Below, one piece after another: positions 23,866 to 32,799 of a DNA stretch of 64,000 nt. Position numbers and translations under genes: made by a program. Position 1 is the stretch's first letter. Each line of letters starts with the position of its first letter. Under the pieces are notes generated by a model. The model saw only the letters and a program-made list of their open reading frames with translations. It did not search any database and had not been told where the DNA came from. The stretch lies in assembly GCA_017451225.1 (NCBI GenBank), contig JAFSPZ010000010.1, positions 1-64,000 of the forward strand, given 5' to 3'. This DNA is from Muribaculaceae bacterium (GTDB taxonomy: Bacteria; Bacteroidota; Bacteroidia; Bacteroidales; Muribaculaceae).

Positions 23866-24381
23866 TCAATAATTAGTGATGATATATCCACCATTGACGG
23901 TTGGTCGCACTTTATACACATTAAGCCCTACTTTGTAGTCTATTGCCATACCACTCTTAGGGCCTCCGCCTCCCAACAAGACATCATATCGAGACTTGCA
24001 CTTGTTGCAAACTGCATCAAAGTTGTCAGGGTCAATCGACACCGTTACATCAGCGTTGTGCTCAACGGGGCAAGCAAGGTCATAGGCCAGAGGGACTGCT
24101 CCTCCCGAACTCATATCCTGACCCATGAAGAGCAGGACTCCGCCAAAGCCTGTGTAGGTGTTCACGTTGTAAGGGAAATTGGAAGGCAACCCCTTGAGGC
24201 GGTTGAAAATGCGATACTCGCCCAGCGAGTGGACTCCATAGGTGTTCCACTTGCCATATTCACCCAAGTCGATGCGAACCGAATAGCCCGGCAACGACTT
24301 GTTATCAATCTTGTCGCAGCTCGCCAGCGCACAACACGCTGCAAGCAACATGAGACACACAATATTTTTCATTATCTTCAT
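23866..24381 (-). CDS. Lipoprotein with a degenerate Rieske-like cysteine pattern
   Basis: 171 residues. Lipoprotein signal (CLMLLAACCALASC). The second half has YDLACPVEHNADVT, then AVCNKCKSRYDVLLGGGGPK and a final YKV segment. The spacing resembles a Rieske domain (C-x-H, about 20 residues, C-x2-H-G-S-x-FD), but the ligand histidines are replaced: CPVE for CxH and CNKC for CxxH. A [2Fe-2S] Rieske cluster therefore probably does not form; three cysteines could still bind metal. Monocistronic, with a strong terminator. Function unknown. Confidence 0.6.
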   Translation of the reverse strand: MKIMKNIVCLMLLAACCALASCDKIDNKSLPGYSVRIDLGEYGKWNTYGVHSLGEYRIFNRLKGLPSNFPYNVNTYTGFGGVLLFMGQDMSSGGAVPLAYDLACPVEHNADVTVSIDPDNFDAVCNKCKSRYDVLLGGGGPKSGMAIDYKVGLNVYKVRPTVNGGYIITNY

Positions 24382-24429
24382 TTATTTCTTTAAACGATGA
24401 GAATCAACTTTTATTTTATAAAAAAATTG

Positions 24430-24437
24430 TAACTTTG
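24430..24437 (+). promoter_or_regulatory. Promoter of miaB (TAACTTTG)
   Basis: TAACTTTG 27 bases upstream of the miaB ATG. It overlaps the possible TTG start at 24435, which is therefore excluded. Confidence 0.6.
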
Positions 24438-24464
24438 CAAGCTCAAACACATAATTGTAAGAAC

Positions 24465-25832
24465 ATGAACAAACTTAATCTTAGATATGACGGCGGAGAG
24501 GAATTCTCAAAGAAATTGTTCCTTGAAACCTATGGCTGCCAGATGAATGTTGCCGACAGCGAGGTGGTGGCAAGTGTTATGCAGATGGCTGGTTATGGCA
24601 CGACCGATAGTCTAGATGCTGCCGATGCCATTTTTATCAACACCTGCAGTGTGCGTGACAATGCCGAACAACGCATCTTTGCACGCCTCAACACTCTCAA
24701 TGCACTGCGACGCAAGCGCCAGCGCCGACTCATTATCGGCATTCTGGGATGCATGGCCGAGCGCATGAAAAACGAGCTTATCAACGAGCACAATGTGGAC
24801 ATAGTAGCTGGTCCTGACAGCTATCTTGAACTTCCTAACCTCGTCGCTGCCGCCGAGGCTGGCGAGAAGGCCATTAATGTGGACCTCTCGACTACCGAGA
24901 CCTACCGAGACATCATTCCCACCCGATTGAGCAGCAGCCGCACCAGTGGTTTCATATCTATCATGAGAGGATGCAACAACTTTTGCACCTACTGCATCGT
25001 GCCTTACACCCGTGGGCGTGAACGCAGCCGCGAGCCTAAAAGCATACTCAACGAGCTCCGCGATTTGAAGGACAAAGGGTTCAAGGAAGTCACCTTGCTG
25101 GGACAGAATGTAAACTCCTACCTTTACAAGAAAGATGAGAATGAGGTCGATTTTGCTGCACTCTTGGCCATGGTAGCCGAGGCTGCTCCTAAGATGAGAG
25201 TTCGCTTCACCACGAGCAACCCCGAGGATCTTAGCGACGCCATCATCGACACAATGGCAAGCCATGCAAACATATGCAACCACATTCACTTGCCTGTGCA
25301 GAGCGGCAGCAACAAGGTGCTCAAACTCATGAACCGCAAGTACACCCGTGAATGGTATCTGGACCGCATAGCACGCATTCGCAAAGCAATACCCGACTGC
25401 GGCATCTCGACCGACATGTTCACCGGTTTCCACGATGAGACCGAGGAGGACTTCGAGCAGACACTGAGCCTGATGCGCGAAGTGGGCTTTGACTCGGCTT
25501 TCATGTTCAAGTACAGCGAGCGTCCAGGCACTTTCGCAGCCAAGCGGTTGCCCGACAATGTGCCCGAAGATGTGAAGATAGACCGACTGAACCGCATGAT
25601 AGCCTTGCAAAACGAACTATCGCTGTGCAGCAACCGTGCCGACGTGGGCAAGACATTTGAGGTTCTCGTTGAGGGCTACAGCAAGCGATCCAACGACGAC
25701 ATGTTTGGCCGCACTCAACAAAACAAAGTAATTGTGTTCCCTGCTGGAGATTCCAAGGTGGGCGACCTTGTGATGTGCAAAGTAGAGCGAGCCACCAGCG
25801 CAACTATGATAGGAGTTAGGATTAAGGATTAG
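24465..25832 (+). CDS. miaB: tRNA-2-methylthio-N6-dimethylallyladenosine synthase
   Basis: 455 residues in three domains. The N-terminal UPF0004 domain has three cluster cysteines (ETYGCQMN, INTCSVRDNAEQ, GCMAER). The radical-SAM domain has GCNNFCTYCIVPYTRGRERS (CxxxCxxC). The C-terminal TRAM domain (about 385-455) has VLVEGYSKRS. It adds the methylthio group to i6A37 of tRNAs reading UNN codons, using two 4Fe-4S clusters and SAM. Length and the Arg-Ser-rich sequence after the SAM motif favour MiaB over RimO or MtaB. Confidence 0.94.
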   Translation: MNKLNLRYDGGEEFSKKLFLETYGCQMNVADSEVVASVMQMAGYGTTDSLDAADAIFINTCSVRDNAEQRIFARLNTLNALRRKRQRRLIIGILGCMAERMKNELINEHNVDIVAGPDSYLELPNLVAAAEAGEKAINVDLSTTETYRDIIPTRLSSSRTSGFISIMRGCNNFCTYCIVPYTRGRERSREPKSILNELRDLKDKGFKEVTLLGQNVNSYLYKKDENEVDFAALLAMVAEAAPKMRVRFTTSNPEDLSDAIIDTMASHANICNHIHLPVQSGSNKVLKLMNRKYTREWYLDRIARIRKAIPDCGISTDMFTGFHDETEEDFEQTLSLMREVGFDSAFMFKYSERPGTFAAKRLPDNVPEDVKIDRLNRMIALQNELSLCSNRADVGKTFEVLVEGYSKRSNDDMFGRTQQNKVIVFPAGDSKVGDLVMCKVERATSATMIGVRIKD

Positions 25833-25878
25833 GGAGTAAAGATTTTATTCCTTTAACTCCTTAAATCACTATAAAAAC

Positions 25879-25917
25879 AAAAAGAGCCTCAACCTTAATT
25901 GGCTGAGACTCTTTATT
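25879..25917 (-). terminator. Terminator of the initiator tRNA (possibly bidirectional)
   Basis: AAAGAGCCTCAACC pairs with GGCTGAGACTCTTT (two mismatches) around a 6-base loop. T-runs follow on the minus strand, and weaker ones on the plus strand, so it may also end the miaB transcript. Confidence 0.6.
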
Positions 25918-25922
25918 TTAGT

Positions 25923-25993
25923 GGCGGGGGCCGGATTCGAACCAACGACCTCTGGGTTATGAGCCCAACGAGCTACCACTGCTCCACCCCGCG
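25923..25993 (-). tRNA. Initiator tRNA-fMet (CAT)
   Basis: Complete cloverleaf on the minus strand with anticodon loop CTCATAA on a stem TTGGG/CCCAG holding three consecutive G-C pairs. The first acceptor position is an unpaired C opposite C72. Both are initiator hallmarks. CCA is not encoded. Promoter element TAATTTTG at 26005-26012 with TTTG at 26032-26035. Confidence 0.93.
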
Positions 25994-26004
25994 ATTTGCG
26001 ACTG

Positions 26005-26012
26005 CAAAATTA
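26005..26012 (-). promoter_or_regulatory. Promoter of initiator tRNA (TAATTTTG)
   Basis: Minus-strand TAATTTTG 12 bases before the tRNA, with TTTG 19 bases further upstream. Confidence 0.6.
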
Positions 26013-26124
26013 CTACTTTTTCCCAAAGTGACAAAACTTAATGGCCAAATAAGCGATTTTTAAACATAATTTAACATTCAGAAAAAAGTACTAATCACAT
26101 TGGGACCAGCTTATGAATTACAAC

Positions 26125-26159
26125 AAAGGCTGCACATCACCACGATGAGTGCAGCCTTT
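26125..26159 (-). terminator. Hairpin terminator after the PBP1A gene
   Basis: AAAGGCTGCAC / GTGCAGCCTTT, an 11-base perfect stem with a 13-base loop, about 40 bases beyond the PBP1A stop. The T-tract is weak on the minus strand. Confidence 0.6.
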
Positions 26160-26198
26160 GTTTTGCGTTAATTGATGCGTAATGGTTCCAAAAGAGCA

Positions 26199-28625
26199 TT
26201 AATCGAATGCGCCTTGCATGTTCTCGGCCTTATGTGGCTCTTCGCGGCGTGTGGCCTTATTGCCACTAGCTTGTGCGGCAGCTCCACTGGCGCCAGCGCC
26301 TCTTCTTGCTCCTCCACCACCCATCACGTCGCTATTACGCGGTGCCAGTCCCTTAGGACGTTCGCAATAATCAAAGTCCGATGGAATTCCAAACTTGGCG
26401 TCTCTGTTGTACTTGGGAAGAGCCGGATCGTCAAGCACAAGTTTCATGTATCTACCCCAGATGGGCAGTGCCTGTGTCGCACCCACACCATTATAGTGGA
26501 TGTAACGCTCTTCACCACCAACCCACACACCGTTAACCAGCTGCGGAGTGAATCCCATGAACCAACCATCCATATTATCATTGGTAGTACCGGTCTTACC
26601 TCCCATTTCAATGTCTCCAACATAGCCTCTTGCAGCAGTACCGGTACCACTGGCAATAACATTCTTGAGCATGTCGACCATGCAGAAGCTTGAACGCTCG
26701 CTGAGCACTTCCTTCTGACGGGGCTTGAACTCGGCAATCTTGTTGCCGTGGCTGTCGTAGATGTACTTAACAAACAACGGGTCACTTCTAATTCCCTTGT
26801 TGGCAAATACCGAATAGCCACTAACCTGCTGCTTAACCGAAATCTCGCAAGAACCCAAGCACAAAGGTGCCACGGTATCAAACTCGTTGGTCAGTCCGAA
26901 GTTGTGCAACATAGTAATGAGGTTGGTAACCTTGAGAAGGTCAACAAGACGAGCAGCACAGGTATTGTTTGAAGTTGTGATAGCCTGCTTCAGTGTGAGC
27001 ATGCCACCACCACCGCCACCACGGGGGCTCCATCCATTAATATTTACATGTGCATTTGAAATCTGGTCACAAGGGTTGTAACCACATTCCATAGCCAGCG
27101 AATAAAGGTATGGCTTCATTGTAGAACCAATTTGACGCCTACCCACCGAAACCATGTCATAATTGAAGTGGTCAAAGTCGGGACCGCCTACATAGGCCTT
27201 AACCTCGCCCGTGGTTGCATCCATCGACATCATGCCGCAACGCAGTATGTTCTTGGCAAACTTGAGCGAATCGAGCGGCGAGATAAACATCCTGCTCTGC
27301 TTGGTCGAGTCACCGTTAATGGGGTCGTAAATGCCTTTAAGGTTCTGCTTGGTCTTGAAGTTGACCATTATCTCTTCTTCGCTCAAGCCTTGAGCCTTGA
27401 GAGTGCGGTATCGAGACGAATTGCGTATGGTGTTCATGAGCAGGCGCTCTTGCACTTTCTTGGGCAGGCCGCTGCTTGCATAGGGGTCACGACCCGGTCT
27501 TGAGCAGAAACCGCTCTGCAGCTTCTTCAAGTGCTCCTCTACGGCAGTCTCGGCATGCTTCTGCATCCTGCTGTCGATAGTGGTGTATATTTTCAAACCG
27601 TCGGTGTAAATGTTGTAGGGGCGGCCATCGGGCTTGTGGTTCTTGTTGCACCAGCCGTAGAGTGGATTGTCAACCCATTGCGTTGAGTCGTCATAGAAAG
27701 CCTGTTTGTTCCACATTGGGTAGTCGCTATAAACAGGACGCTTAGCCATCATCATGCGCTTGACTTCCTCACGCAGATAGGGAGCTATGCCTCCAGCCTG
27801 AGTTACCACATGATAATTGGAAAGGTCAATATCGGTTTGCTTTGCTTTCTCGCAGTCGGCCTGAGAGATAAAACCTGCCGCGGCCATTTTCTCGAGCACC
27901 AGATTGCGACGTCTTTTTGCACGGTCGGGATAGCGACGTGGGTTATAGTAAGATGGGTTCTTACACATTGCCACCAACAGAGCAGCCTCCTGCAAATTAA
28001 GATCGCTTGGAGAATCTTTGCCAAAATACACATAGGCAGCACTCTTGATACCCACAGCATTATTCAAGAAGTCAAACTGGTTGAAATACATCTGCATTAT
28101 TTCGTTCTTGGTGAAATAACGCTCGAGCTTCATGGCGATAACCCACTCAATGGGTTTTTGAAGCGCACGTTCAAACAATGAGCTTGACTGAGGTGTGTAA
28201 AGCTGCTTGGCGAGCTGCTGGGTGATTGTACTACCACCACCTGCCTCTTTCTGGCCCATGATTATTCTCTTGATAATAGAACGTCCAATAGCAGTAGCGT
28301 CAATACCCGAATGATCATAATATCTCTCGTCCTCGGTAGCAATGAGCGCATGCTTCAAGCAAGAAGGAAGATCTTCAAAATCGACATAATATCTATTTCC
28401 CCTACTTTGGAAAATCTTACCCATCTCTTGTCCATCGTCGGTATACATTGTAGAAGCAAAGTTATCGGTAGGATTCCTCAACTCTGCCACTGGAGGCATA
28501 TATCCAATGATTCCGTTATAAATAAGGAAAAAGACAAAGAAAACAGCGATGAAGAACAGCGCCAGGCCTCGCCACAACCACTTAATAATCTTGCTGTTAC
28601 GCGCTTCTTTATTGTTATTTGCCAT
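26199..28625 (-). CDS. mrcA: Penicillin-binding protein 1A (bifunctional transglycosylase/transpeptidase)
   Basis: 808 residues. One membrane helix (about 17-38) is followed by a GT51 domain with ATEDERYYDHSGID (catalytic Glu), GGSTITQQLAKQL and ERYFTKNEIMQMYFNQ. The transpeptidase domain has GSTMKPYLY (SxxK), SNNT (SxN) and KTGTTNDN (KTG). It polymerises and crosslinks peptidoglycan at the inner membrane. The C-terminus is an Ala/Gly/Arg-rich unstructured tail (GGGGARRGAGASGAAAQ), common in Bacteroidales PBP1A. Not obviously in an operon. Confidence 0.94.
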   Translation of the reverse strand: MANNNKEARNSKIIKWLWRGLALFFIAVFFVFFLIYNGIIGYMPPVAELRNPTDNFASTMYTDDGQEMGKIFQSRGNRYYVDFEDLPSCLKHALIATEDERYYDHSGIDATAIGRSIIKRIIMGQKEAGGGSTITQQLAKQLYTPQSSSLFERALQKPIEWVIAMKLERYFTKNEIMQMYFNQFDFLNNAVGIKSAAYVYFGKDSPSDLNLQEAALLVAMCKNPSYYNPRRYPDRAKRRRNLVLEKMAAAGFISQADCEKAKQTDIDLSNYHVVTQAGGIAPYLREEVKRMMMAKRPVYSDYPMWNKQAFYDDSTQWVDNPLYGWCNKNHKPDGRPYNIYTDGLKIYTTIDSRMQKHAETAVEEHLKKLQSGFCSRPGRDPYASSGLPKKVQERLLMNTIRNSSRYRTLKAQGLSEEEIMVNFKTKQNLKGIYDPINGDSTKQSRMFISPLDSLKFAKNILRCGMMSMDATTGEVKAYVGGPDFDHFNYDMVSVGRRQIGSTMKPYLYSLAMECGYNPCDQISNAHVNINGWSPRGGGGGGMLTLKQAITTSNNTCAARLVDLLKVTNLITMLHNFGLTNEFDTVAPLCLGSCEISVKQQVSGYSVFANKGIRSDPLFVKYIYDSHGNKIAEFKPRQKEVLSERSSFCMVDMLKNVIASGTGTAARGYVGDIEMGGKTGTTNDNMDGWFMGFTPQLVNGVWVGGEERYIHYNGVGATQALPIWGRYMKLVLDDPALPKYNRDAKFGIPSDFDYCERPKGLAPRNSDVMGGGGARRGAGASGAAAQASGNKATRREEPHKAENMQGAFD

Positions 28626-28780
28626 TGCTTTATGTATTGTTTTTTATTTCTTATAAAAATTATGAAAGCCGACAGAGCCGAACAATTCAATCTGCAAAAT
28701 TAGTAATAAATTTTGATTTTAACGCATTTTTGGCAAAAATAGTAATGCTGAAAAGGATTTAAGGAGTCAAAAGACACAAA

Positions 28781-28812
28781 AAACCGCAACCCCCTTGAGA
28801 CTTGCGGTTTTA
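28781..28812 (-). terminator. Terminator of the fumarase gene
   Basis: AAACCGCAA / TTGCGGTTT, a 9-base perfect stem; on the minus strand it runs into TTTTTTG. Confidence 0.75.
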
Positions 28813-28835
28813 ACATATTATTTATATATTGTTTA

Positions 28836-30482
28836 TCACTTGCACAGAGTGCAGCGAGGCTTAATCTGCTTGAAGAAGTCGTTGCCCTTGTCATCAACGA
28901 GGATGAAGGCAGGGAAGTCTTCTACTTCAATCTTCCAGATAGCCTCCATGCCGAGTTCGGGATACTCAACGCACTCAATGCTCTTGATGTTGTTCTGAGC
29001 GAGGATAGCGGCTGGTCCGCCAATGGAGCCCAGATAAAAGCCGCCATGCTTCTTGCAAGCATCGGTAACGGCTTGTGAACGGTTACCCTTAGCAAGCATA
29101 ATCAGGCTGCCACCATGATCTTGGAACTCATCTACATAGGGATCCATGCGTCCTGCTGTGGTGGGACCCATCGAGCCGCAAGCCATGCCTGCTGGAGTCT
29201 TAGCAGGTCCTGCATAGTAGATGGGGTGATCCTTAAGATACTGAGGCATTCCCTCGCCAGCATCAAGACGTGCTTTAATCTTGGCATGAGCGATGTCGCG
29301 ACCCACGATGATGGTGCCGTTCAGGCTCAGACGTGTGCTCACGGGATACTGACTCAATATCTTGCACACCTCACTCATTGGCTGGTTGAGGTCAATCTTA
29401 ACAGCATCGCCCTCGCCTGCTTGACGAAGCTCTTCGGGAATCAATTCGCCTGGGTTGTCGTCGAGCTTCTCAATCCAGATACCATCTTTATTGATTTTTG
29501 CTTTGATATTGCGGTCGGCACTACAGCTAACGCCCAAACCAATTGGACAACTAGCGCCATGACGTGGCAAGCGTACCACGCGCACGTCGTGAGCAAGATA
29601 CTTGCCACCAAACTGTGCGCCAAGGCCAATGTTCTGAGCCTCCTCGAGCAACTGCTTCTCAAGCTCGATGTCGCGGAATGCACGACCTGTCTCGTCACCA
29701 GTAGTGGGCAACTCGTCATAGTAATGAGTGGAAGCCAACTTCACAGTGAGCAGATTCTTCTCGGCACTTGTGCCGCCTATCACGATTGCGATGTGATAAG
29801 GAGGGCAAGCTGCTGTTCCCAGCGATTTCATTTTCTCAACCAGGAAGGGGATGAGGGTACCTGGATTCTGGATGCGAGCCTTGGTCTCTTGATAGAGATA
29901 GGTCTTATTGGCACTACCGCCACCCTTGGTCACGCACAGGAATTTGTATTCCATGCCCTCGGTAGCCTCGAGGTCGATTTGAGCTGGAAGGTTGCAACGG
30001 GTGTTCACCTCGTCAAACATGGTGATAGGTGCGTTCTGAGAGTAGCGCAGATTCTCCTCGGTATAGGTCTTGAAGACGCCACGAGAGAGAGCCTCCTCGT
30101 CACAGAAGCCTGTCCAGACTTGCTGTCCCTTCTCGCCATGGATGATAGCGGTACCAGTGTCCTGGCACAGAGGTAGCTGTCCTTTGACCGAAGTCTCGGC
30201 GTTGCGCAGGAAAGTGAGAGCAACATACTTGTCGTTCTCGCTAGCCTCAGGGTCATTGAGGATTTTAGCCACCTGCTCGTTGTGTGAACGGCGAAGCATA
30301 AACGATACATCGCGGAAGCAGGCGTTTGCAAGCTTGGTCAAAGCCTCTGGCTCTACTTTCAAGACAGGTTTGCCTTCAAACTCGCCCACGCTCACGTGGT
30401 CCTTGGTAAGAAGGTAGTACTCAGTTTTGTCGGGTCCCAATTGAAACATGGGAGCATACTTAAACTCAGGAGTGTTAGCCAT
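28836..30482 (-). CDS. Class I fumarate hydratase (4Fe-4S)
   Basis: 548 residues, the size of the single-chain FumA/FumB type. The N-terminal domain carries [24 protein letters not shown] and [30 protein letters not shown] follows. The three cysteines (in LCQD, ACPP, VSCS) are the cluster ligands. The C-terminal swivel domain has [20 protein letters not shown] and [20 protein letters not shown]. It interconverts fumarate and malate, in anaerobic Bacteroidales mostly malate to fumarate for fumarate respiration. Oxygen-sensitive by family. It has its own promoter. Confidence 0.94.
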   Translation of the reverse strand: MANTPEFKYAPMFQLGPDKTEYYLLTKDHVSVGEFEGKPVLKVEPEALTKLANACFRDVSFMLRRSHNEQVAKILNDPEASENDKYVALTFLRNAETSVKGQLPLCQDTGTAIIHGEKGQQVWTGFCDEEALSRGVFKTYTEENLRYSQNAPITMFDEVNTRCNLPAQIDLEATEGMEYKFLCVTKGGGSANKTYLYQETKARIQNPGTLIPFLVEKMKSLGTAACPPYHIAIVIGGTSAEKNLLTVKLASTHYYDELPTTGDETGRAFRDIELEKQLLEEAQNIGLGAQFGGKYLAHDVRVVRLPRHGASCPIGLGVSCSADRNIKAKINKDGIWIEKLDDNPGELIPEELRQAGEGDAVKIDLNQPMSEVCKILSQYPVSTRLSLNGTIIVGRDIAHAKIKARLDAGEGMPQYLKDHPIYYAGPAKTPAGMACGSMGPTTAGRMDPYVDEFQDHGGSLIMLAKGNRSQAVTDACKKHGGFYLGSIGGPAAILAQNNIKSIECVEYPELGMEAIWKIEVEDFPAFILVDDKGNDFFKQIKPRCTLCK

Positions 30483-30500
30483 AACAAAAATTCGGTTATT

Positions 30501-30534
30501 TTATTTATTCATTAATTTCAACAATGCAAAGGTA
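30501..30534 (-). promoter_or_regulatory. Promoter of the fumarase gene within a duplicated 30-base segment
   Basis: The minus strand reads TACCTTTG at 30527-30534. Bases 30501-30530 are identical to 32630-32659, upstream of the next leftward gene, so the two promoters share a recent common origin. Confidence 0.55.
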
Positions 30535-30596
30535 TACATTTTTTCCCCAACCAGCAAATCTCTTTTTACTGTTCCAATATTTAGTGAGAGGCATAA

Positions 30597-30626
30597 AAAA
30601 GATGCACCCTAATAGATGCATCTTTT
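30597..30626 (-). terminator. Terminator of the 639-residue secreted protein gene
   Basis: AAAAGATGCA / TGCATCTTTT, a 10-base perfect stem with a 10-base loop; on the minus strand it continues into T residues. Confidence 0.7.
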
Positions 30627-30647
30627 TATAATTTCCCAATGAAGTAT

Positions 30648-32567
30648 TTATTTGACAATAACTTTCTTTCTGTTGTGAATGTAGATACCAGGAGCGATAG
30701 GCTCTTTCTCAAAACGCACACCGTTCATGTTATACCAAGCGTTGTCGGTCTTGCTATCGCTGTTGATGGCCTCGATTGCATCAAGATTATTCTTTGTAAT
30801 GTTCATAATAAGAAAATCCCACGAATCAAAGCGACTGCCCTTAGTTGGTATCATTTTTCTAACTGTGATTTTATATTTGCCAGACTCTTCAACCTTGAAG
30901 TTTGCATCACCATTAAGAACAATCTCGTTGTAAGGGTTGTTAAGTATATCATTATTGACAAGGAAATAGCCAAGGTTATCTTCGTCTAACCCACCGAACC
31001 ATTGCCAGCCGTCATTCCCATTTGGAGCGATAATCTTAAACTCGTCACCCGCCTCAAACTCCACAAAAGCAACATACTCATAATCATAACTATCATTAGA
31101 AACAAGCTCAACTCTTCCTTCCTCTTGGCTCCAGCCATTAAATGTACCAACAACATACATTTCCTCGATATCTGCGATAGAAGAAACCCTAAATTTGCAT
31201 CTTGTACTACATGGAGTAATCACCGCAGTCTCATTAGGCAACTGAATCATACCAAACACCTCGGCTCCATTGTCGCAAGCGATGATGTTATTAGCATAGT
31301 CAAATGCGAAGTGATTCCAACCTGTGAAGCTTGGGCAGCTGTATTCATAGAGTTTAGTAAGACTGCCATTGTCTACTGCATAAACCACAAGTTTCTTGCT
31401 ATAACCCTCACCGCGAACCATCAAGGTATGGTCTTTATTAAACGCCATACCACCATTGCGGCTGTAAATGTCGGTGATAAGTTCGTCAATCTCATCAGTC
31501 TCAAGATTAGCATGGGCATAGCTTGGCTCAGCCTCACTAGGTGCACCGCGCCACTGACTCATCCATAGACCGTTAGCACCATCGTATGCAAGATTGACGC
31601 CTGCATAGTTGATTACCTTGTTATCAAAGGCTGAGATATTACGTGAAGGAGCCTCACCCCAGGTTGTTGCGACACCAATGTTATACTCATTTGTTTTGTA
31701 CTTAGTAATATCGGTAGTTGTGCCTGGCGTGCAAGTCATCATCACCAACTTGAGGTCATTTCCACTACCAATAACGTCAAAAGCAACGCCTACACCAGCT
31801 GCAACTTCAACATCACCATTATTAACTATACCATTTGAGGTGTCAAGTGTTCCTTCAAATAAAGGAGTGGCTTGCAGTGTATAACGGTTAATCTCATAGA
31901 GAGGATAACCCGTATTCACACGCTGCGAGAGAATAAACATGCGACCATCATCACTGATTTGGATACGGCTGGGACGCCAGTCAACCAATGAAGTTCCTCC
32001 CGACTGCATGCCACAGCTAAAGCCATATTTACCTTCATTGTTTTTAATGCCATTGAACTGCGGATCAAATTGATAAAGGCCAATACCTACCGAACCATTG
32101 TCTGGGGCTGTGTAATAGTCGGTACTTGCACTTGCATAAGACTCGGTTACATACATAGTACCGAATTTCTTGCTCTCAGGGTCAACATCTACAGCAACAC
32201 CTGCGGGGGAGTAAAATTTCAAAACTTTGTCGGTGATTTCAACAGGAGTCTCAATCGGCGCACCTGTAACAGCAACCTTCCAAGATATAGTCTTGCCAAC
32301 AGGAAACTCTATGGCATTACTAGCATATCTATAACGATAATAATGGTTACCGGCAGTGAGCATTTCCTCAGCCATATCGATTGACCCTATTTCATTCTCT
32401 CCATCAAAAAACTGAAGCTGCACTGCCTGAGCTTGGGTATTGAGTGAATAGTAAAAGTCAACACAGCCATAATAGACCTCTGAATATAAATTATATGCGT
32501 AAGGTGTCTGTGCGCTTACACCAATGAATGTTGCCATTATAGCAACTAAAAGTAAAAATTTCTTCAT
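30648..32567 (-). CDS. Large secreted protein, possible beta-propeller with C-terminal sorting tail
   Basis: 639 residues with a signal peptide (MKKFLLLVAIMATFIGVSAQ). The N-terminal part (about 20-110) looks like an immunoglobulin-type fold. The middle (about 115-450) has blade-like repeats (GVAVDVDPESKKFGTMYV, PSRIQISDDGRMFILSQ, NLAYDGANGLWMS, GGMAFNKDHTLMV, HFAFDYANNIIACD), resembling a six-bladed propeller. A later domain (about 470-590) resembles a starch-binding E-set (VVGTFNGWSQ, GDEFKIIAP). The end WYNMNGVRFEK and IYIHNRKKVIVK is like type IX secretion C-terminal tails. Function unknown; polysaccharide binding is a guess. Confidence 0.65.
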   Translation of the reverse strand: MKKFLLLVAIMATFIGVSAQTPYAYNLYSEVYYGCVDFYYSLNTQAQAVQLQFFDGENEIGSIDMAEEMLTAGNHYYRYRYASNAIEFPVGKTISWKVAVTGAPIETPVEITDKVLKFYSPAGVAVDVDPESKKFGTMYVTESYASASTDYYTAPDNGSVGIGLYQFDPQFNGIKNNEGKYGFSCGMQSGGTSLVDWRPSRIQISDDGRMFILSQRVNTGYPLYEINRYTLQATPLFEGTLDTSNGIVNNGDVEVAAGVGVAFDVIGSGNDLKLVMMTCTPGTTTDITKYKTNEYNIGVATTWGEAPSRNISAFDNKVINYAGVNLAYDGANGLWMSQWRGAPSEAEPSYAHANLETDEIDELITDIYSRNGGMAFNKDHTLMVRGEGYSKKLVVYAVDNGSLTKLYEYSCPSFTGWNHFAFDYANNIIACDNGAEVFGMIQLPNETAVITPCSTRCKFRVSSIADIEEMYVVGTFNGWSQEEGRVELVSNDSYDYEYVAFVEFEAGDEFKIIAPNGNDGWQWFGGLDEDNLGYFLVNNDILNNPYNEIVLNGDANFKVEESGKYKITVRKMIPTKGSRFDSWDFLIMNITKNNLDAIEAINSDSKTDNAWYNMNGVRFEKEPIAPGIYIHNRKKVIVK

Positions 32568-32629
32568 TGCATTAAGTTTTATGATTAAACATGTCGTTAA
32601 TTTGTCAGTATCAAATTTGAAAAATTACA

Positions 32630-32680
32630 TTATTTATTCATTAATTTCAACAATGCAAAAATTTCAACAATGCAAAGGTA
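32630..32680 (-). promoter_or_regulatory. Promoter region with a duplicated and internally repeated segment
   Basis: Bases 32630-32659 match 30501-30530 exactly. The final AATTTCAACAATGCAAA is then repeated in tandem up to about 32680, where the minus strand again reads TACCTTTG. This gives two stacked copies of the -7 region upstream of the 639-residue protein gene. Confidence 0.5.
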
Positions 32681-32719
32681 ATGTTTTTTTAGAAATAAAT
32701 CAAGCCTATAACAAAAAAA

Positions 32720-32750
32720 CTGGTTGCTAAGCTTCACAGCTTGCAACCAG
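32720..32750 (-). terminator. Terminator of the 1193-residue secreted protein gene
   Basis: CTGGTTGC / GCAACCAG with an inner AAGCT/AGCTT; on the minus strand it is followed by GTTTTTTTG. Confidence 0.75.
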
Positions 32751-32799
32751 CTTGACTAAAAAAATTTATTCTGAGAAAATACTATTAATCTTCAATTTA

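Noticed and set aside
24612..25610. A 332-codon ORF opposite miaB
   Set aside because: The sense strand encodes a complete, well-conserved MiaB; the antisense frame is a codon-bias shadow.
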